Source of the DNA: Candidatus Dadabacteria bacterium
GTDB lineage: Bacteria; J088
DNA length: 15,258 nt
Direction: 5' to 3'
Assembly (NCBI GenBank): GCA_003695505.1
Contig: RFIY01000006.1
Coordinates: 1-15,258, forward strand
The translations under genes were made by a program, and so were the position numbers. Each line of letters begins with the position of its first letter. Position 1 is the first letter of the stretch. Below the pieces are notes generated by a model. That model did no database searches, was not told where the DNA came from, and saw nothing but the letters and a program-made list of their open reading frames with translations. Positions 1-7,302 of this stretch are shown piece after piece.

Positions 1-389
1 AACGCCGGCTCGCTGTCGAGCAGTTTCTGCAGCACGTCTGCATCGACCAGCGCCGCCGTGACCGAAGTCAATGCCTCGGCGTTGTCGGCATACGGAACCC
101 GTGCCAGATAATCGCCCACACCAGCCATCTGCCCCGGCGCGATCACAGACGTGATCATGACCTTACCATCGCTGCCGGTTCGCCAGGTCTTGACCTTGCC
201 CTGACAAATGACCCAGATCCCGCGCGGGCTATACCCGGCAACATAGATCTGTTCATGTTTCGAAAATTCCTTGGTCAGGCGGTGCCCGTTAAGCAGTTCA
301 AAGCCCGATTCGGACATCGTCTTGAGGATCGTGCATTCATGACGACCAGGGCAAAAGCGGCAATCGAGAGAGCGGCGAGAACGGGACAT
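1..389 (-). CDS. Crp/Fnr-family transcriptional regulator with FNR-like cysteine triad (partial, 3' end outside window)
   Basis: The first 129 residues of a Crp/Fnr-family regulator are visible. The ATG at 389 is chosen because GGAAGGAG-like bases lie just upstream. Residues 10-19 read C-X2-C-X5-C (C10, C13, C19), the same spacing as the three N-terminal [4Fe-4S] ligands of E. coli FNR (C20, C23, C29). A cyclic-nucleotide-binding-type beta-roll follows from about residue 35, with an FNR-like GKVK stretch near 64-67 and a PGQMAGVGDYL segment at 85-95. At the position of the fourth FNR ligand (C122) my by-eye alignment puts Ala112. Another cysteine, C62, sits in the beta-roll where FNR has an arginine. 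The helix-turn-helix lies beyond the window, so DNA specificity cannot be read. Seen: cysteine spacing and beta-roll. Inferred: an oxygen- or NO-sensing Fe-S regulator. A cluster-free Crp-like protein remains possible. Confidence 0.85.
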   Translation of the reverse strand, partial: MSRSRRSLDCRFCPGRHECTILKTMSESGFELLNGHRLTKEFSKHEQIYVAGYSPRGIWVICQGKVKTWRTGSDGKVMITSVIAPGQMAGVGDYLARVPYADNAEALTSVTAALVDADVLQKLLDSEPA

Positions 390-456
390 CGGGGACTCCT
401 TCCGTCCGGATGGGGCTGTGTATCACACTCGACACACTGCAACCGCCGTGCCAGAA

Positions 457-470
457 TTGACCCCCGTCAA
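457..470 (-). promoter_or_regulatory. FNR-type operator, TTGAC-N4-GTCAA
   Basis: A perfect inverted repeat, ATTGAC-CCCC-GTCAAT, spans 456-471. Its core TTGAC-N4-GTCAA has the 14-bp architecture of FNR/FixK/ANR/DNR boxes (consensus TTGAT-N4-ATCAA). Its centre at 463.5 is about 75 bases upstream of the start codon of the FNR-like gene, the only gene starting in this gap. Autoregulation by that gene's product is the simplest inference. A -10-like TGATAC lies on the minus strand at 425-420. It would place the box near -51, which is not the classic -41.5, so the promoter itself is uncertain. Confidence 0.65.
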
Positions 471-510
471 TGGAAGTGTCCTAACGTACTGCTACTACGG
501 AACATTTTCA

Positions 511-526
511 ATGAGCCATCGCTCAT
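511..526. repeat. Short inverted repeat, ATGAGC-N4-GCTCAT
   Basis: The arms 511-516 and 521-526 are perfect reverse complements with a four-base spacer. The repeat lies in the gap between the Bat operon's 3' end and the FNR-like gene, about 122 bases upstream of that gene's start. The geometry (6-4-6) matches the FNR-type box nearby, but the sequence does not match a known Crp/Fnr half-site. It could be an operator for another regulator or chance. Confidence 0.35.
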
Positions 527-618
527 ATCACAGCGCGCGCAGTCATGAAAAGTTGACACACATCGTGAGACGAGCAGCGGATCCGCATATTTTTTGTTTG
601 ACTACAACGCGTTACGCC

Positions 619-638
619 GTGTCTCACTTTTGAGACAC
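619..638 (-). repeat. Stem-loop overlapping the stop codon of the last Bat-operon gene
   Basis: GTGTCTCA (619-626) and TGAGACAC (631-638) are perfect 8-bp arms around a four-base loop. On the minus strand the 3' arm contains the TGA stop of the SH3-domain gene (626-624). No T-run follows on that strand, so this is not a standard intrinsic terminator. It may protect the 3' end of the operon mRNA or slow translation termination. Confidence 0.45.
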
Positions 639-1235
639 ACGCCTCGTCGCGGCGACACGCTCACATTCGGACAATTGCCCGGCTGCCAGATGATCCAGAC
701 TGATCCACCCTGCATCGGGCCACGACAACAGTGCGTACCCGGAATGCCGTTCGCGCACGAGAACGACCGCTCCAGGTGGCAGCGCCGCCCGCGACGGCGC
801 TGTCGGCTCAGGAGCAACGCGCAACGGTGCGGTTCGCATCACGACGTATGGCACCCGGCTCTGCGTCATCGACCAGAGTACGCCAAATATGACGAGAAGC
901 AATAACGCGATATTGCGTACGACGCGCCACGAGCTGCGGCGGCGCCACGCCAGCCCGACGGCCCAGATCGCAAGGATCGCAGCGAGGATGCCCGATGCGA
1001 CTTCGGCGCGCAGCAGCGTCAACCACGCGACTGGAACGGCGCCAACCTGATCGAACACCGTCGAGGCAGCCGGCGAAAATGGCGCCTGCTGCACCTGCGT
1101 GACCGCGCACAGCACGGCGGCAACCGAATCACCATGATTGAGCGCCGCGAGTGCAATTGTGTCCGGTGTGCCCGCAAAGGCAGGCGCCGCAATCACACCG
1201 GTTGTCAGTACCAAAACGAGCGCGCGCCAGCCCAT
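624..1235 (-). CDS. Small membrane protein with C-terminal SH3-like domain, last gene of Bat operon (BatE-like position)
   Basis: A 203-residue protein. It has a signal peptide (residues 1-21, cleavage expected after AFA), two hydrophobic segments at about 82-97 and 108-122 separated by an Arg-rich turn (WRRRSSWR), and a C-terminal SH3-like region at about 130-183 with the pattern LRVAPEPTAPSRAALPPGA ... GWISLDHL. The SH3-like domain should face the periplasm, but topology is not proven. The start ATG overlaps the TAA stop of batD by one base (TAATG), so translation is coupled. In Bacteroides the bat operon ends with BatE, a TPR protein with an SH3-like domain. Here the position and SH3 region fit, but I see no clear TPRs in the N-terminal part. 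A role as periplasmic adaptor of the Bat complex is inferred. Confidence 0.8.
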   Translation of the reverse strand: MGWRALVLVLTTGVIAAPAFAGTPDTIALAALNHGDSVAAVLCAVTQVQQAPFSPAASTVFDQVGAVPVAWLTLLRAEVASGILAAILAIWAVGLAWRRRSSWRVVRNIALLLLVIFGVLWSMTQSRVPYVVMRTAPLRVAPEPTAPSRAALPPGAVVLVRERHSGYALLSWPDAGWISLDHLAAGQLSECERVAATRRVSQK

Positions 1236-2827
1236 TATGTTGCCTCCCGTAGCAGTGTGCGAATCGCCTCGCGTGGCGACGCTGGCTCCGGCCGGTACAA
1301 CGATTCACCGATCAGGCGACGCGCCTGGACCGCAAGATCATCATCGAACGCCGCGAGCTGTCCCTCGACCTGCCGCCAGTACTCTAGCGTGTCCTGCACA
1401 CACGCCTGTTCAAGCAGTGTTTCAACGTCGATGATTTGCCGGCGTTGTCGCTGCAACCGACCACCCACCGCCAGCAGCAGCAACAGAACCGTTGCTGTGG
1501 CCGCACCGGCTTGCGCAATCCTGACCGACAACCAGCGACTCCAGCCGGGATCCTCCTGCACAACGATCAGCGCCACGTCAGCGGCGCCTCCGGTTGCTGG
1601 CGCAGCCTCAGGCGGCTGTCCCGCGATCCTGTCCATATCGTCCGGCGTCGCTGCCACAGATGCCGTCACAGGCAGCGGCGGCACCGGTATCCATGCACCC
1701 GCCTCTGGATCGAACCAGGCGGGCCTGCTACCAGGTTCCGATTTGACGGGAACGAGTGTCACGGGGATCTGCACGTCGAGTTCGAGATTCGCGCCGCGCG
1801 CGCTATGCCGGATCTGTGGTGCATCAGGCCAGATCCGCCAGCCCTGTTGCATCCATTCGTTGACATCCAGTGCCGTCGCGGCTCCCCGGCCATGCAAACG
1901 CAGAATGCCACGCCACTGCCTGGCCGACTGCTCCATTCGATCCCATCGGGCCTCGAGATGACCGACCGCGCCGATGAAACGCAGGCCGGCGGGCGGTTCT
2001 GGCAGTGGCAGTACCGTAACGGTTGTTTCCGGTACTTCGACACTGTTGCGGCTCGTCCGCGATCCGAACATGTCCCAACTGTCGAAGCCGAAGGGGCTCG
2101 GCGGCCGACCGCTGCGGCGCGGCCGCCGGTTCGGATACTCCACATCGAGGCGTGCGCCGGTAAGCGTCTTCGCACCCGCCTGCTCTGCAACGAACCACTG
2201 TGCAATCGTGATTTGCTGGAAGATGCGGTCACCACGCTGTGTACGACCGCCGACGGGTTCAATCTGGTCGGGGTCGATCAATGTTCGAATGCCCGCCGCC
2301 CGAGGTGGCGTCCAACCTACCGGGCGCAGATCGGTGCCATGCACGGCGGTTACGACCAGCGCAAATGGTTGCCCTTCGTAAACGGTGGCGGGTTGCACGC
2401 TGCGATGCAACTCGAAGTAGCGCGCATCCCCGGGTGGCTGCACAATGATCTCGATCGTGTTGGAGTGGACGGCCCCGTCTGCCGTCCGTATGATTGCCGG
2501 TCCAATCCGGTAACGCTCCGGTTTCTGCGCCGTAAATCTGTACCGTTGTGCTGTGACCTGCGACACCGTTCCATTCACGATTTCGACCCTGTTCTCGGAG
2601 CCCGCCGCGCGCAGGGACCCCTTACCGTCGTGCCGAAGTTCCTCTACCCGCTCGTCCCCGTTGGACAGGGTCAGTCGAATCGAAACCGGCTCCCCGGCGA
2701 CGGTGACATACCGGTCGGCACTCAGCTCATAGGGCCGTTCGGCCGCGGCGCCCCGAACAACCGAAGCCACGATCAGCAGACCAGCGCCCAGTAGCAGAAG
2801 CGGCAAACGCAAGATCGACCGGTTCAC
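1235..2827 (-). CDS. batD: BatD-family membrane protein (oxygen-tolerance protein)
   Basis: A 530-residue protein typical in length and layout for BatD. It has an N-terminal signal segment (1-29), a long beta-rich periplasmic region with Ig-like strands, a mid-protein PFGFDSWDMFGSR stretch (245-257) like the Phe/Asp-rich insert of BatD proteins, the GLRFIGAVGHLEARWD motif (281-296) matching the conserved GxxGAVG element, a transmembrane helix at about 437-456, and a short cytoplasmic tail rich in helix. Known for the family: encoded next to VWA proteins and MoxR, linked to aerotolerance and envelope stress, with no catalytic motif. The start is GTG (2827), overlapping the TGA of the upstream batB/C gene as GTGA. 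This indicates translational coupling. Large ORFs on the opposite strand are compositional shadows. Confidence 0.92.
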   Translation of the reverse strand: MNRSILRLPLLLLGAGLLIVASVVRGAAAERPYELSADRYVTVAGEPVSIRLTLSNGDERVEELRHDGKGSLRAAGSENRVEIVNGTVSQVTAQRYRFTAQKPERYRIGPAIIRTADGAVHSNTIEIIVQPPGDARYFELHRSVQPATVYEGQPFALVVTAVHGTDLRPVGWTPPRAAGIRTLIDPDQIEPVGGRTQRGDRIFQQITIAQWFVAEQAGAKTLTGARLDVEYPNRRPRRSGRPPSPFGFDSWDMFGSRTSRNSVEVPETTVTVLPLPEPPAGLRFIGAVGHLEARWDRMEQSARQWRGILRLHGRGAATALDVNEWMQQGWRIWPDAPQIRHSARGANLELDVQIPVTLVPVKSEPGSRPAWFDPEAGAWIPVPPLPVTASVAATPDDMDRIAGQPPEAAPATGGAADVALIVVQEDPGWSRWLSVRIAQAGAATATVLLLLLAVGGRLQRQRRQIIDVETLLEQACVQDTLEYWRQVEGQLAAFDDDLAVQARRLIGESLYRPEPASPREAIRTLLREAT

Positions 2828-4587
2828 CAGTTTTTCTCCAGATCCTGCTGTTCGCCCTGCAGTTGCATCGGATCCGCCTCCTCGAGGTTCTCGATCCGCT
2901 TGCGCAGCAGTACACCGATCTGTTCGCCATCCTTGGGCGCGTCCCCGTGCTGCGGCTTCGCGGCGGCAGCGGCCCCCTCCGGTCGGGATGGCTGTTGCGT
3001 GTCGTCCTTGCTCTGCGCCTGCCGGGCTGACGACGTCTGGTCCTGTGAATTGCTCTGCCCACCGTCCTGTCGCTGTTGCATTTGTCCGGTCGCGTCGGTA
3101 GAGGGTTCTTGCGACGTCTGGTCCGTCGCAGCGCCAGCCTGTTGCTGGCGCTGCTGCATCTGTTGCTGATATTGCTGCTGCAACTGTTGTAACCTGGCCT
3201 CGACGACCTTGAGGTTCCAGGCGGTATCTTCGTCGTCATGCAGCGCCAGTGCCTGCCGATACAGCGCCGCCGCGGTCTCAAGATCGCCGCCCAGCGCCGC
3301 CGCATTTCCGGCGTCGTGCAGCGTACGCGCGCGTTCGACCGGATCCGACACCGCCGCAGCCGCCGCGACAAGCGCGCTGACGGCCTCGGCATAATGCTCT
3401 CCCTTGAGCAGTGCCAGCCCAAGGTTTGTCAGCGCGGCCGGATCACGGGTCGCGGCCGCGCGCTGCCCATACCATTGCGCCGCCTCGTCCGCCTTTCCGT
3501 GCTCAAGCGCCTCGCGGGCTGCACGATCAGGGGTGCAGCCGGATGCCCCCAGCAATGGAGTGATCACGGCCACGATCATCGCGGCCCGCAAGGCGCGACG
3601 TTCGCGGCGCCAGCCCAACGGCAGCAACGACGCCAGCAGCAGCAACAGGCCCGCGCCAATCGGCCATTCCGCACGATCGATGCGCTGGCTCCGCGTGACG
3701 TCGGCCATGCGCCGCGCCTCGATCTCGGCCAGCGGCCGGCTCAAGGGGTTCAGATCGAGCGTCTGCCCATCGATCTGGACAAATGCGCCCCCCGTCTGTT
3801 GCGCCAGCACCTTCAGGGTTTCGATATCCGGCCGCGACATGACCAGGTCACCGTTGCGGTCACGCACATAGCCGTCGCGCGTTGGGATCGGTGCGCCCGC
3901 CGCGTCACCAATCGCCACGGAAAGCACGCGAATCCCATGCGACTTCAGCAGGTCGACACGATCCAGCGGACTGCCATCGCCCGTATGTTCGCCGTCGGTG
4001 ATCAATACCATGGTCAGATCGGTCAGCCCCTGTTTCTGTACGAGGTCGATCGCCAGATCGAGCGGTCGCAGCAAGTCGGTCCCCTGCGGCCGGATCTGTT
4101 CCGGCGATAATTGCTCAAGAATCTCGCGGATATAGTCCGTATCCCATGTAAACGGTACACGCAGCCACGCATCCCCGGCAAACACCGCCAAAGCAAAGCG
4201 CAGGTCGCCGTGACTGTCGAGCAGCCTGTCGACGACATCGCGCATTCGTACCAGCCGCTCCGGCGCGACATCGGTCGCGTGCATGCTGCGTGACAGATCG
4301 ACCGCAAGCAATACGGGGCGTCCCATCGTCGCCGATGGGAGCTCGCGACGACCCCACGACGGTTGCAGCAGCGCCACCGCAAACAGCGCCGTGGCCAGGA
4401 TGCGCAGCACAAGCCTGCGCCGCAGACCACGGGCCCGCTGCGCACCGATCATCGAGGCGTGCACGTGCTGCATGACACCGCGATCGATCCAGCGAGACAG
4501 CGGCCACCAGGCCATCGCCGCCGCTACCACGGCGACCACGACCGGCCACGATTCAGCCGCCTGCCATCGCAGCGTGTCTAGCTCCAT
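2824..4587 (-). CDS. batB: BatB-BatC fusion: membrane VWA domain protein with TPR and Gln-rich C-terminal region
   Basis: A 587-residue protein. It has transmembrane segments at about 14-30 and 59-75, then a von Willebrand A domain with a complete metal-ion-dependent adhesion site: DLSRS (D97, S99, S101), T170 and ITDGE (D198). A hydrophobic segment follows at about 309-324. A second hydrophobic stretch (335-350) ends in LGASGC with C351, resembling an internal lipobox, and is followed by TPR-like helices (352-450), a glutamine-rich region (464-530) and a charged C-terminus ending LEKNW, close to the usual BatC/BatB-type ending. VWA plus TPR corresponds to separate BatB and BatC in Bacteroides; the fused form is common in gammaproteobacteria. 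The ATG at 4587 overlaps batA by 10 bases. Role: a Mg-dependent protein-interaction partner of MoxR and BatA at the inner membrane, inferred from the family. Confidence 0.93.
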   Translation of the reverse strand: MELDTLRWQAAESWPVVVAVVAAAMAWWPLSRWIDRGVMQHVHASMIGAQRARGLRRRLVLRILATALFAVALLQPSWGRRELPSATMGRPVLLAVDLSRSMHATDVAPERLVRMRDVVDRLLDSHGDLRFALAVFAGDAWLRVPFTWDTDYIREILEQLSPEQIRPQGTDLLRPLDLAIDLVQKQGLTDLTMVLITDGEHTGDGSPLDRVDLLKSHGIRVLSVAIGDAAGAPIPTRDGYVRDRNGDLVMSRPDIETLKVLAQQTGGAFVQIDGQTLDLNPLSRPLAEIEARRMADVTRSQRIDRAEWPIGAGLLLLLASLLPLGWRRERRALRAAMIVAVITPLLGASGCTPDRAAREALEHGKADEAAQWYGQRAAATRDPAALTNLGLALLKGEHYAEAVSALVAAAAAVSDPVERARTLHDAGNAAALGGDLETAAALYRQALALHDDEDTAWNLKVVEARLQQLQQQYQQQMQQRQQQAGAATDQTSQEPSTDATGQMQQRQDGGQSNSQDQTSSARQAQSKDDTQQPSRPEGAAAAAKPQHGDAPKDGEQIGVLLRKRIENLEEADPMQLQGEQQDLEKNW

Positions 4588-5558
4588 GGATACCTCGGTC
4601 GGATCAGCAGTTGCCAGAACATCACAGCAACGAGCAATAACAGGCCCGCCTGAAGCAACGGCGGGTATCGATCTTCATAGAGTACGACGCGGCGCGCCTT
4701 GACGGTCGTGCGCTCGAGTTGATCGATATCACGGTACACCGCGCGAAGCTGCTCGATGTTCCGCGCATTGAAGTAGCGGCCGCCCGTTGTCTCGGCAACT
4801 TTCGTAAGCGTCGCCTCGTCGAGCGGCACCTTGAGCTTGCGAATCTTCTTGCCGAAAATCGTATCCACCGCGAACGGTGCCAGATCACCGCTGCCGATTC
4901 CGATGGTATAAATGCGAATCCCCTTCTCTTTCGCGAAACGCGCCGCGTCGGCCGGTTCGATCTCGCCGGCCGTCTGCGTGCCATCACTAAGGAAGATCAT
5001 GACGCGGCTCCTGACGGGCGCTTTAAGCAGGCGCCGCACACCGAGCGCGATCGCGTCTCCGATCGCGGTCGCCTGTCCCGCGATGCCACTGTACACCTGG
5101 TCAATCATTTCGAGAACGAGTGCCGGATCGGATGTCAACGGCACCAGGGTCATGACCTTTTCCCCAAACACAACCAGACCATGCAGGTCGTCCGGCCGAT
5201 TGCGCAAAAATTCGGCCAGCACCTGTTTTGCGCCCGCCATGCGCGTCAGTGTCTTGCCTTCCGTGCCAAAATCGAGTGCTTCCATACTCTGGGAAGCGTC
5301 GAGTACATTGAGAATCGCAATCGCATCCAGCGACGCCTGCTCGGGCTCGACGCCGTACTGGGGATTGGCGAGCGCGGCAATCAGCAGCAACGTGCTCAGA
5401 TGCAGCGCCACCGACGCGCCGCGCCAGCCACCGGCACGCACCCGCATCCCGCCCAGCGGCAAGCGTTCCTCGCGGCGTCGGCGCAACCAGACAACGGCGA
5501 GCCAGACGACCAGTGCCGCCAGCGCCAGCCACGGGTGTTCGAGACGCCAGTTGCTCAT
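4578..5558 (-). CDS. batA: BatA, membrane-anchored VWA domain protein
   Basis: A 326-residue protein. It has transmembrane helices at about 8-25 and 46-64, a VWA domain with full metal-site residues LDASQS (D87, S89, S91), T164 in GQATAIGDA and FLSDG (D192), and a C-terminal membrane helix at about 303-319. The length and TM-TM-VWA-TM order are standard for BatA. The ATG at 5558 overlaps the stop of the DUF4381-like gene as ATGA. The gene product probably pairs with the neighbouring BatB-type VWA protein in the inner membrane. Intact metal-binding residues in both argue that both are functional. Confidence 0.94.
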   Translation of the reverse strand: MSNWRLEHPWLALAALVVWLAVVWLRRRREERLPLGGMRVRAGGWRGASVALHLSTLLLIAALANPQYGVEPEQASLDAIAILNVLDASQSMEALDFGTEGKTLTRMAGAKQVLAEFLRNRPDDLHGLVVFGEKVMTLVPLTSDPALVLEMIDQVYSGIAGQATAIGDAIALGVRRLLKAPVRSRVMIFLSDGTQTAGEIEPADAARFAKEKGIRIYTIGIGSGDLAPFAVDTIFGKKIRKLKVPLDEATLTKVAETTGGRYFNARNIEQLRAVYRDIDQLERTTVKARRVVLYEDRYPPLLQAGLLLLVAVMFWQLLIRPRYPWS

Positions 5559-6478
5559 GGAGACTCCTCTCGCTGGCGTTCCGCCTCCTGTGCCAGAAGC
5601 GCCTCGGCCTGGCGAGCAAGTTCCTGAAGCTGTTCGACCGCGCCCACCAGCGCAGCCTCGGGTTCGGCCGGCGGCCGATACTTGATGTCTTCGAGCGCAC
5701 AGATCTCACGCACGAGCCGGTCGAGCCAGACCCGATGAGACGGATGCGCCGCGAGCCAGTCCGCCGCCGCCCGGCGCAGTTCATGGCCGGTCCACTCCAG
5801 GGCAGGCATGGGGGTGCGCGCCTCGACATAACGTCGCGCGATCTCGGACAGGCGAAATGCACTTGCCTTGTCGAGCTCACGATACTGCTGCACCAGGGCT
5901 GCACAATCCGTAATCAGTTGCTCGAACGGATCCTCGACAACCTTGCGCTTGCGGTGCCTCCAGAGCCAGACCAGCAGCCCCGTGGCCAGCAACAGCGCAG
6001 ACAGTATGATCCACGGCAGCCACTCCGCGAGCGTCCGCCGTATCGAGCGCAATGGATGCTCCGGTCGCAAATCAAGGCTGGCCGCCGCGCCCGGCGGCAC
6101 CTCGACGAAACGCCGCTTTGCCAGCGCGACCGCGGTTGTACCGTCGGGCCAGCGCAACGACCAGACAATCGGACGCACCAGATATAGTCCCTCGCGATCC
6201 GCCCGCAACTGGATACGCTCGCGAACGACCCGCAGGGACTGCTCGATCGTCGTCTCGCGCGTGACGACGCCCCACGTCCAGTCACTCAGCGCATCTGCGT
6301 AGTTGTCCGCTTCGATCGTAACGGCGGCCGGCATCCGACCCGTTACAACCAGTTCGAACGGTACGCCGACAGCCGGACTGGTTGTGGAGAGGGCGGTCTC
6401 CAGCGGCAACGCCAGCGCCGCAACAGGCTGCAACAGTGCAGACAAGGCAAAGGTGATCGCCAGCACGCGGATCATCAT
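5555..6478 (-). CDS. DUF4381-like single-pass membrane protein of the Bat operon
   Basis: A 307-residue protein. It has a signal peptide or N-terminal anchor (1-23), a beta-rich periplasmic part (about 24-150), a transmembrane helix at about 153-173 (WLPWIILSALLLATGLLVWL), an Arg/Lys-rich stop-transfer (RHRKRK), and a helical cytoplasmic C-terminus of about 130 residues ending in a Glu/Gln-rich segment. In proteobacterial Bat operons a DUF4381-type protein usually sits exactly here, between DUF58 and BatA. The family assignment rests on position and topology more than on a diagnostic motif. The periplasmic part has Ig-like character similar to the start of BatD. The ATG at 6478 overlaps the DUF58 gene stop as ATGA; a second ATG follows at once (MM). 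Confidence 0.8.
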   Translation of the reverse strand: MMIRVLAITFALSALLQPVAALALPLETALSTTSPAVGVPFELVVTGRMPAAVTIEADNYADALSDWTWGVVTRETTIEQSLRVVRERIQLRADREGLYLVRPIVWSLRWPDGTTAVALAKRRFVEVPPGAAASLDLRPEHPLRSIRRTLAEWLPWIILSALLLATGLLVWLWRHRKRKVVEDPFEQLITDCAALVQQYRELDKASAFRLSEIARRYVEARTPMPALEWTGHELRRAAADWLAAHPSHRVWLDRLVREICALEDIKYRPPAEPEAALVGAVEQLQELARQAEALLAQEAERQREESP

Positions 6479-7302
6479 CGACCAGTTGTCAGCATCCGGG
6501 CAAAAGCCGCGGCGAGCGGCTCCGTATCATCGACGCTGACGACGGGAACGCCCGCGATGGTGTCCGCGCCCCGTTGCGCACGCCAGCGTGCCACTCCACC
6601 GGTTTCGCTGTCGTAGCCGCGCAGGCCGATTCGCCCCGGGTCGAGCCGTGTCTCGACCCGTACCGGGATCAACTGCGTCTGCCGCGGTACGCCATCGGGG
6701 ACATCGCGCCACAACTTGGCCGGTACGAAATCGGAGTAGACAAATACGATCTGCGGGCGTGGCGCGAGACTCCACAATGTCTCAAGTACCTCCGCCGGCC
6801 GGTCGCTGGGACGGTATGATCCGTCTGCGTCCGCCGGGAGTTCATCAACCTGGCGGAGGACCTGCTGCAGCCCCCGTTCGCTTCCGACCTGTGGAGACAC
6901 ATATTCGACGCCGTTGCCAAACAGCACCAGCCGCACCTGGTCGCCGCTGCGTACGGCCCCGGCCGCCGCGGCGGCCATCAGACTCGCTGCGGTATGCAAC
7001 CGGGTGCGCACCGCGCTGCCGACGCGCATCGAATTGCTCGTATCAAGCGCCAGTGCGATGCGCAAACGGCGTGACTCCTCAAACTGCTTGACGTGCGGCA
7101 CCATGGTGCGGGCTGTCACCTTCCAGTCCATCCGCCGGACGTCATCGCCGGGGGTGTACGGTCGACTTTCGGCGTAGTCCAGTCCCTGGCCCTTGTGACG
7201 CGACCGCCAGCCGCCAAACAGATCCGAGGCTGCACGCCGGTGCGAACGCAGCGGCAACGTGCGCACGTGCTGCACGAACGCTCTGTCGATCAGGCCGCTC
7301 AA
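6475..7302 (-). CDS. DUF58-domain protein (MoxR-associated, VWA-like, soluble form)
   Basis: A 275-residue protein carrying the DUF58 signature: KGQGLDYAESRPYTPGDD (37-54) followed by VRRMDW (55-60). A VWA-like core has ALDTSNS (D87, S89, S91) and a VYSDF segment (D191) at the later metal-site position. No transmembrane helix is visible, unlike longer DUF58 proteins that carry two N-terminal helices, so this is a cytosolic form. DUF58 proteins are encoded next to MoxR ATPases and are thought to be their adaptors or substrates. The start is TTG at 7302, overlapping the moxR stop as TTGA. No good Shine-Dalgarno is visible in front, so expression probably depends on coupling to moxR translation. 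The next in-frame ATGs fall inside the conserved domain. Confidence 0.93.
   Translation of the reverse strand: MSGLIDRAFVQHVRTLPLRSHRRAASDLFGGWRSRHKGQGLDYAESRPYTPGDDVRRMDWKVTARTMVPHVKQFEESRRLRIALALDTSNSMRVGSAVRTRLHTAASLMAAAAAGAVRSGDQVRLVLFGNGVEYVSPQVGSERGLQQVLRQVDELPADADGSYRPSDRPAEVLETLWSLAPRPQIVFVYSDFVPAKLWRDVPDGVPRQTQLIPVRVETRLDPGRIGLRGYDSETGGVARWRAQRGADTIAGVPVVSVDDTEPLAAAFARMLTTGR

Noticed and set aside
417-427. TGTG-TAT-CACA as a possible CRP site upstream of the FNR-like gene
   Set aside because: Spacer is 3 bases instead of the arrangement TGTGA-N6-TCACA; more likely part of a -10 region or chance.
580-600. GCGGATCCGC followed by a T-run as a terminator on the plus strand
   Set aside because: The palindrome has no proper loop (3-bp stem at most) and no plus-strand gene ends there.
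1436-2794. A 452-codon open frame on the plus strand opposite batD
   Set aside because: Arg/Pro/Cys-rich, no domain, no start signal; it is the antisense shadow of a GC-rich gene with a convincing BatD protein.
3110-3190. Trinucleotide-like CTG/TTG runs as a microsatellite
   Set aside because: They encode the Gln-rich linker of the BatB-BatC fusion and are interrupted; no sign of a simple repeat array beyond coding composition.
3238-4110. A 290-codon plus-strand frame opposite batB/C
   Set aside because: Composition typical of a shadow frame; the minus strand encodes an intact VWA domain with all metal-site residues.
4719-5627. A 302-codon plus-strand frame opposite batA
   Set aside because: No recognisable domain and it crosses the batA/DUF4381-like junction; shadow frame.
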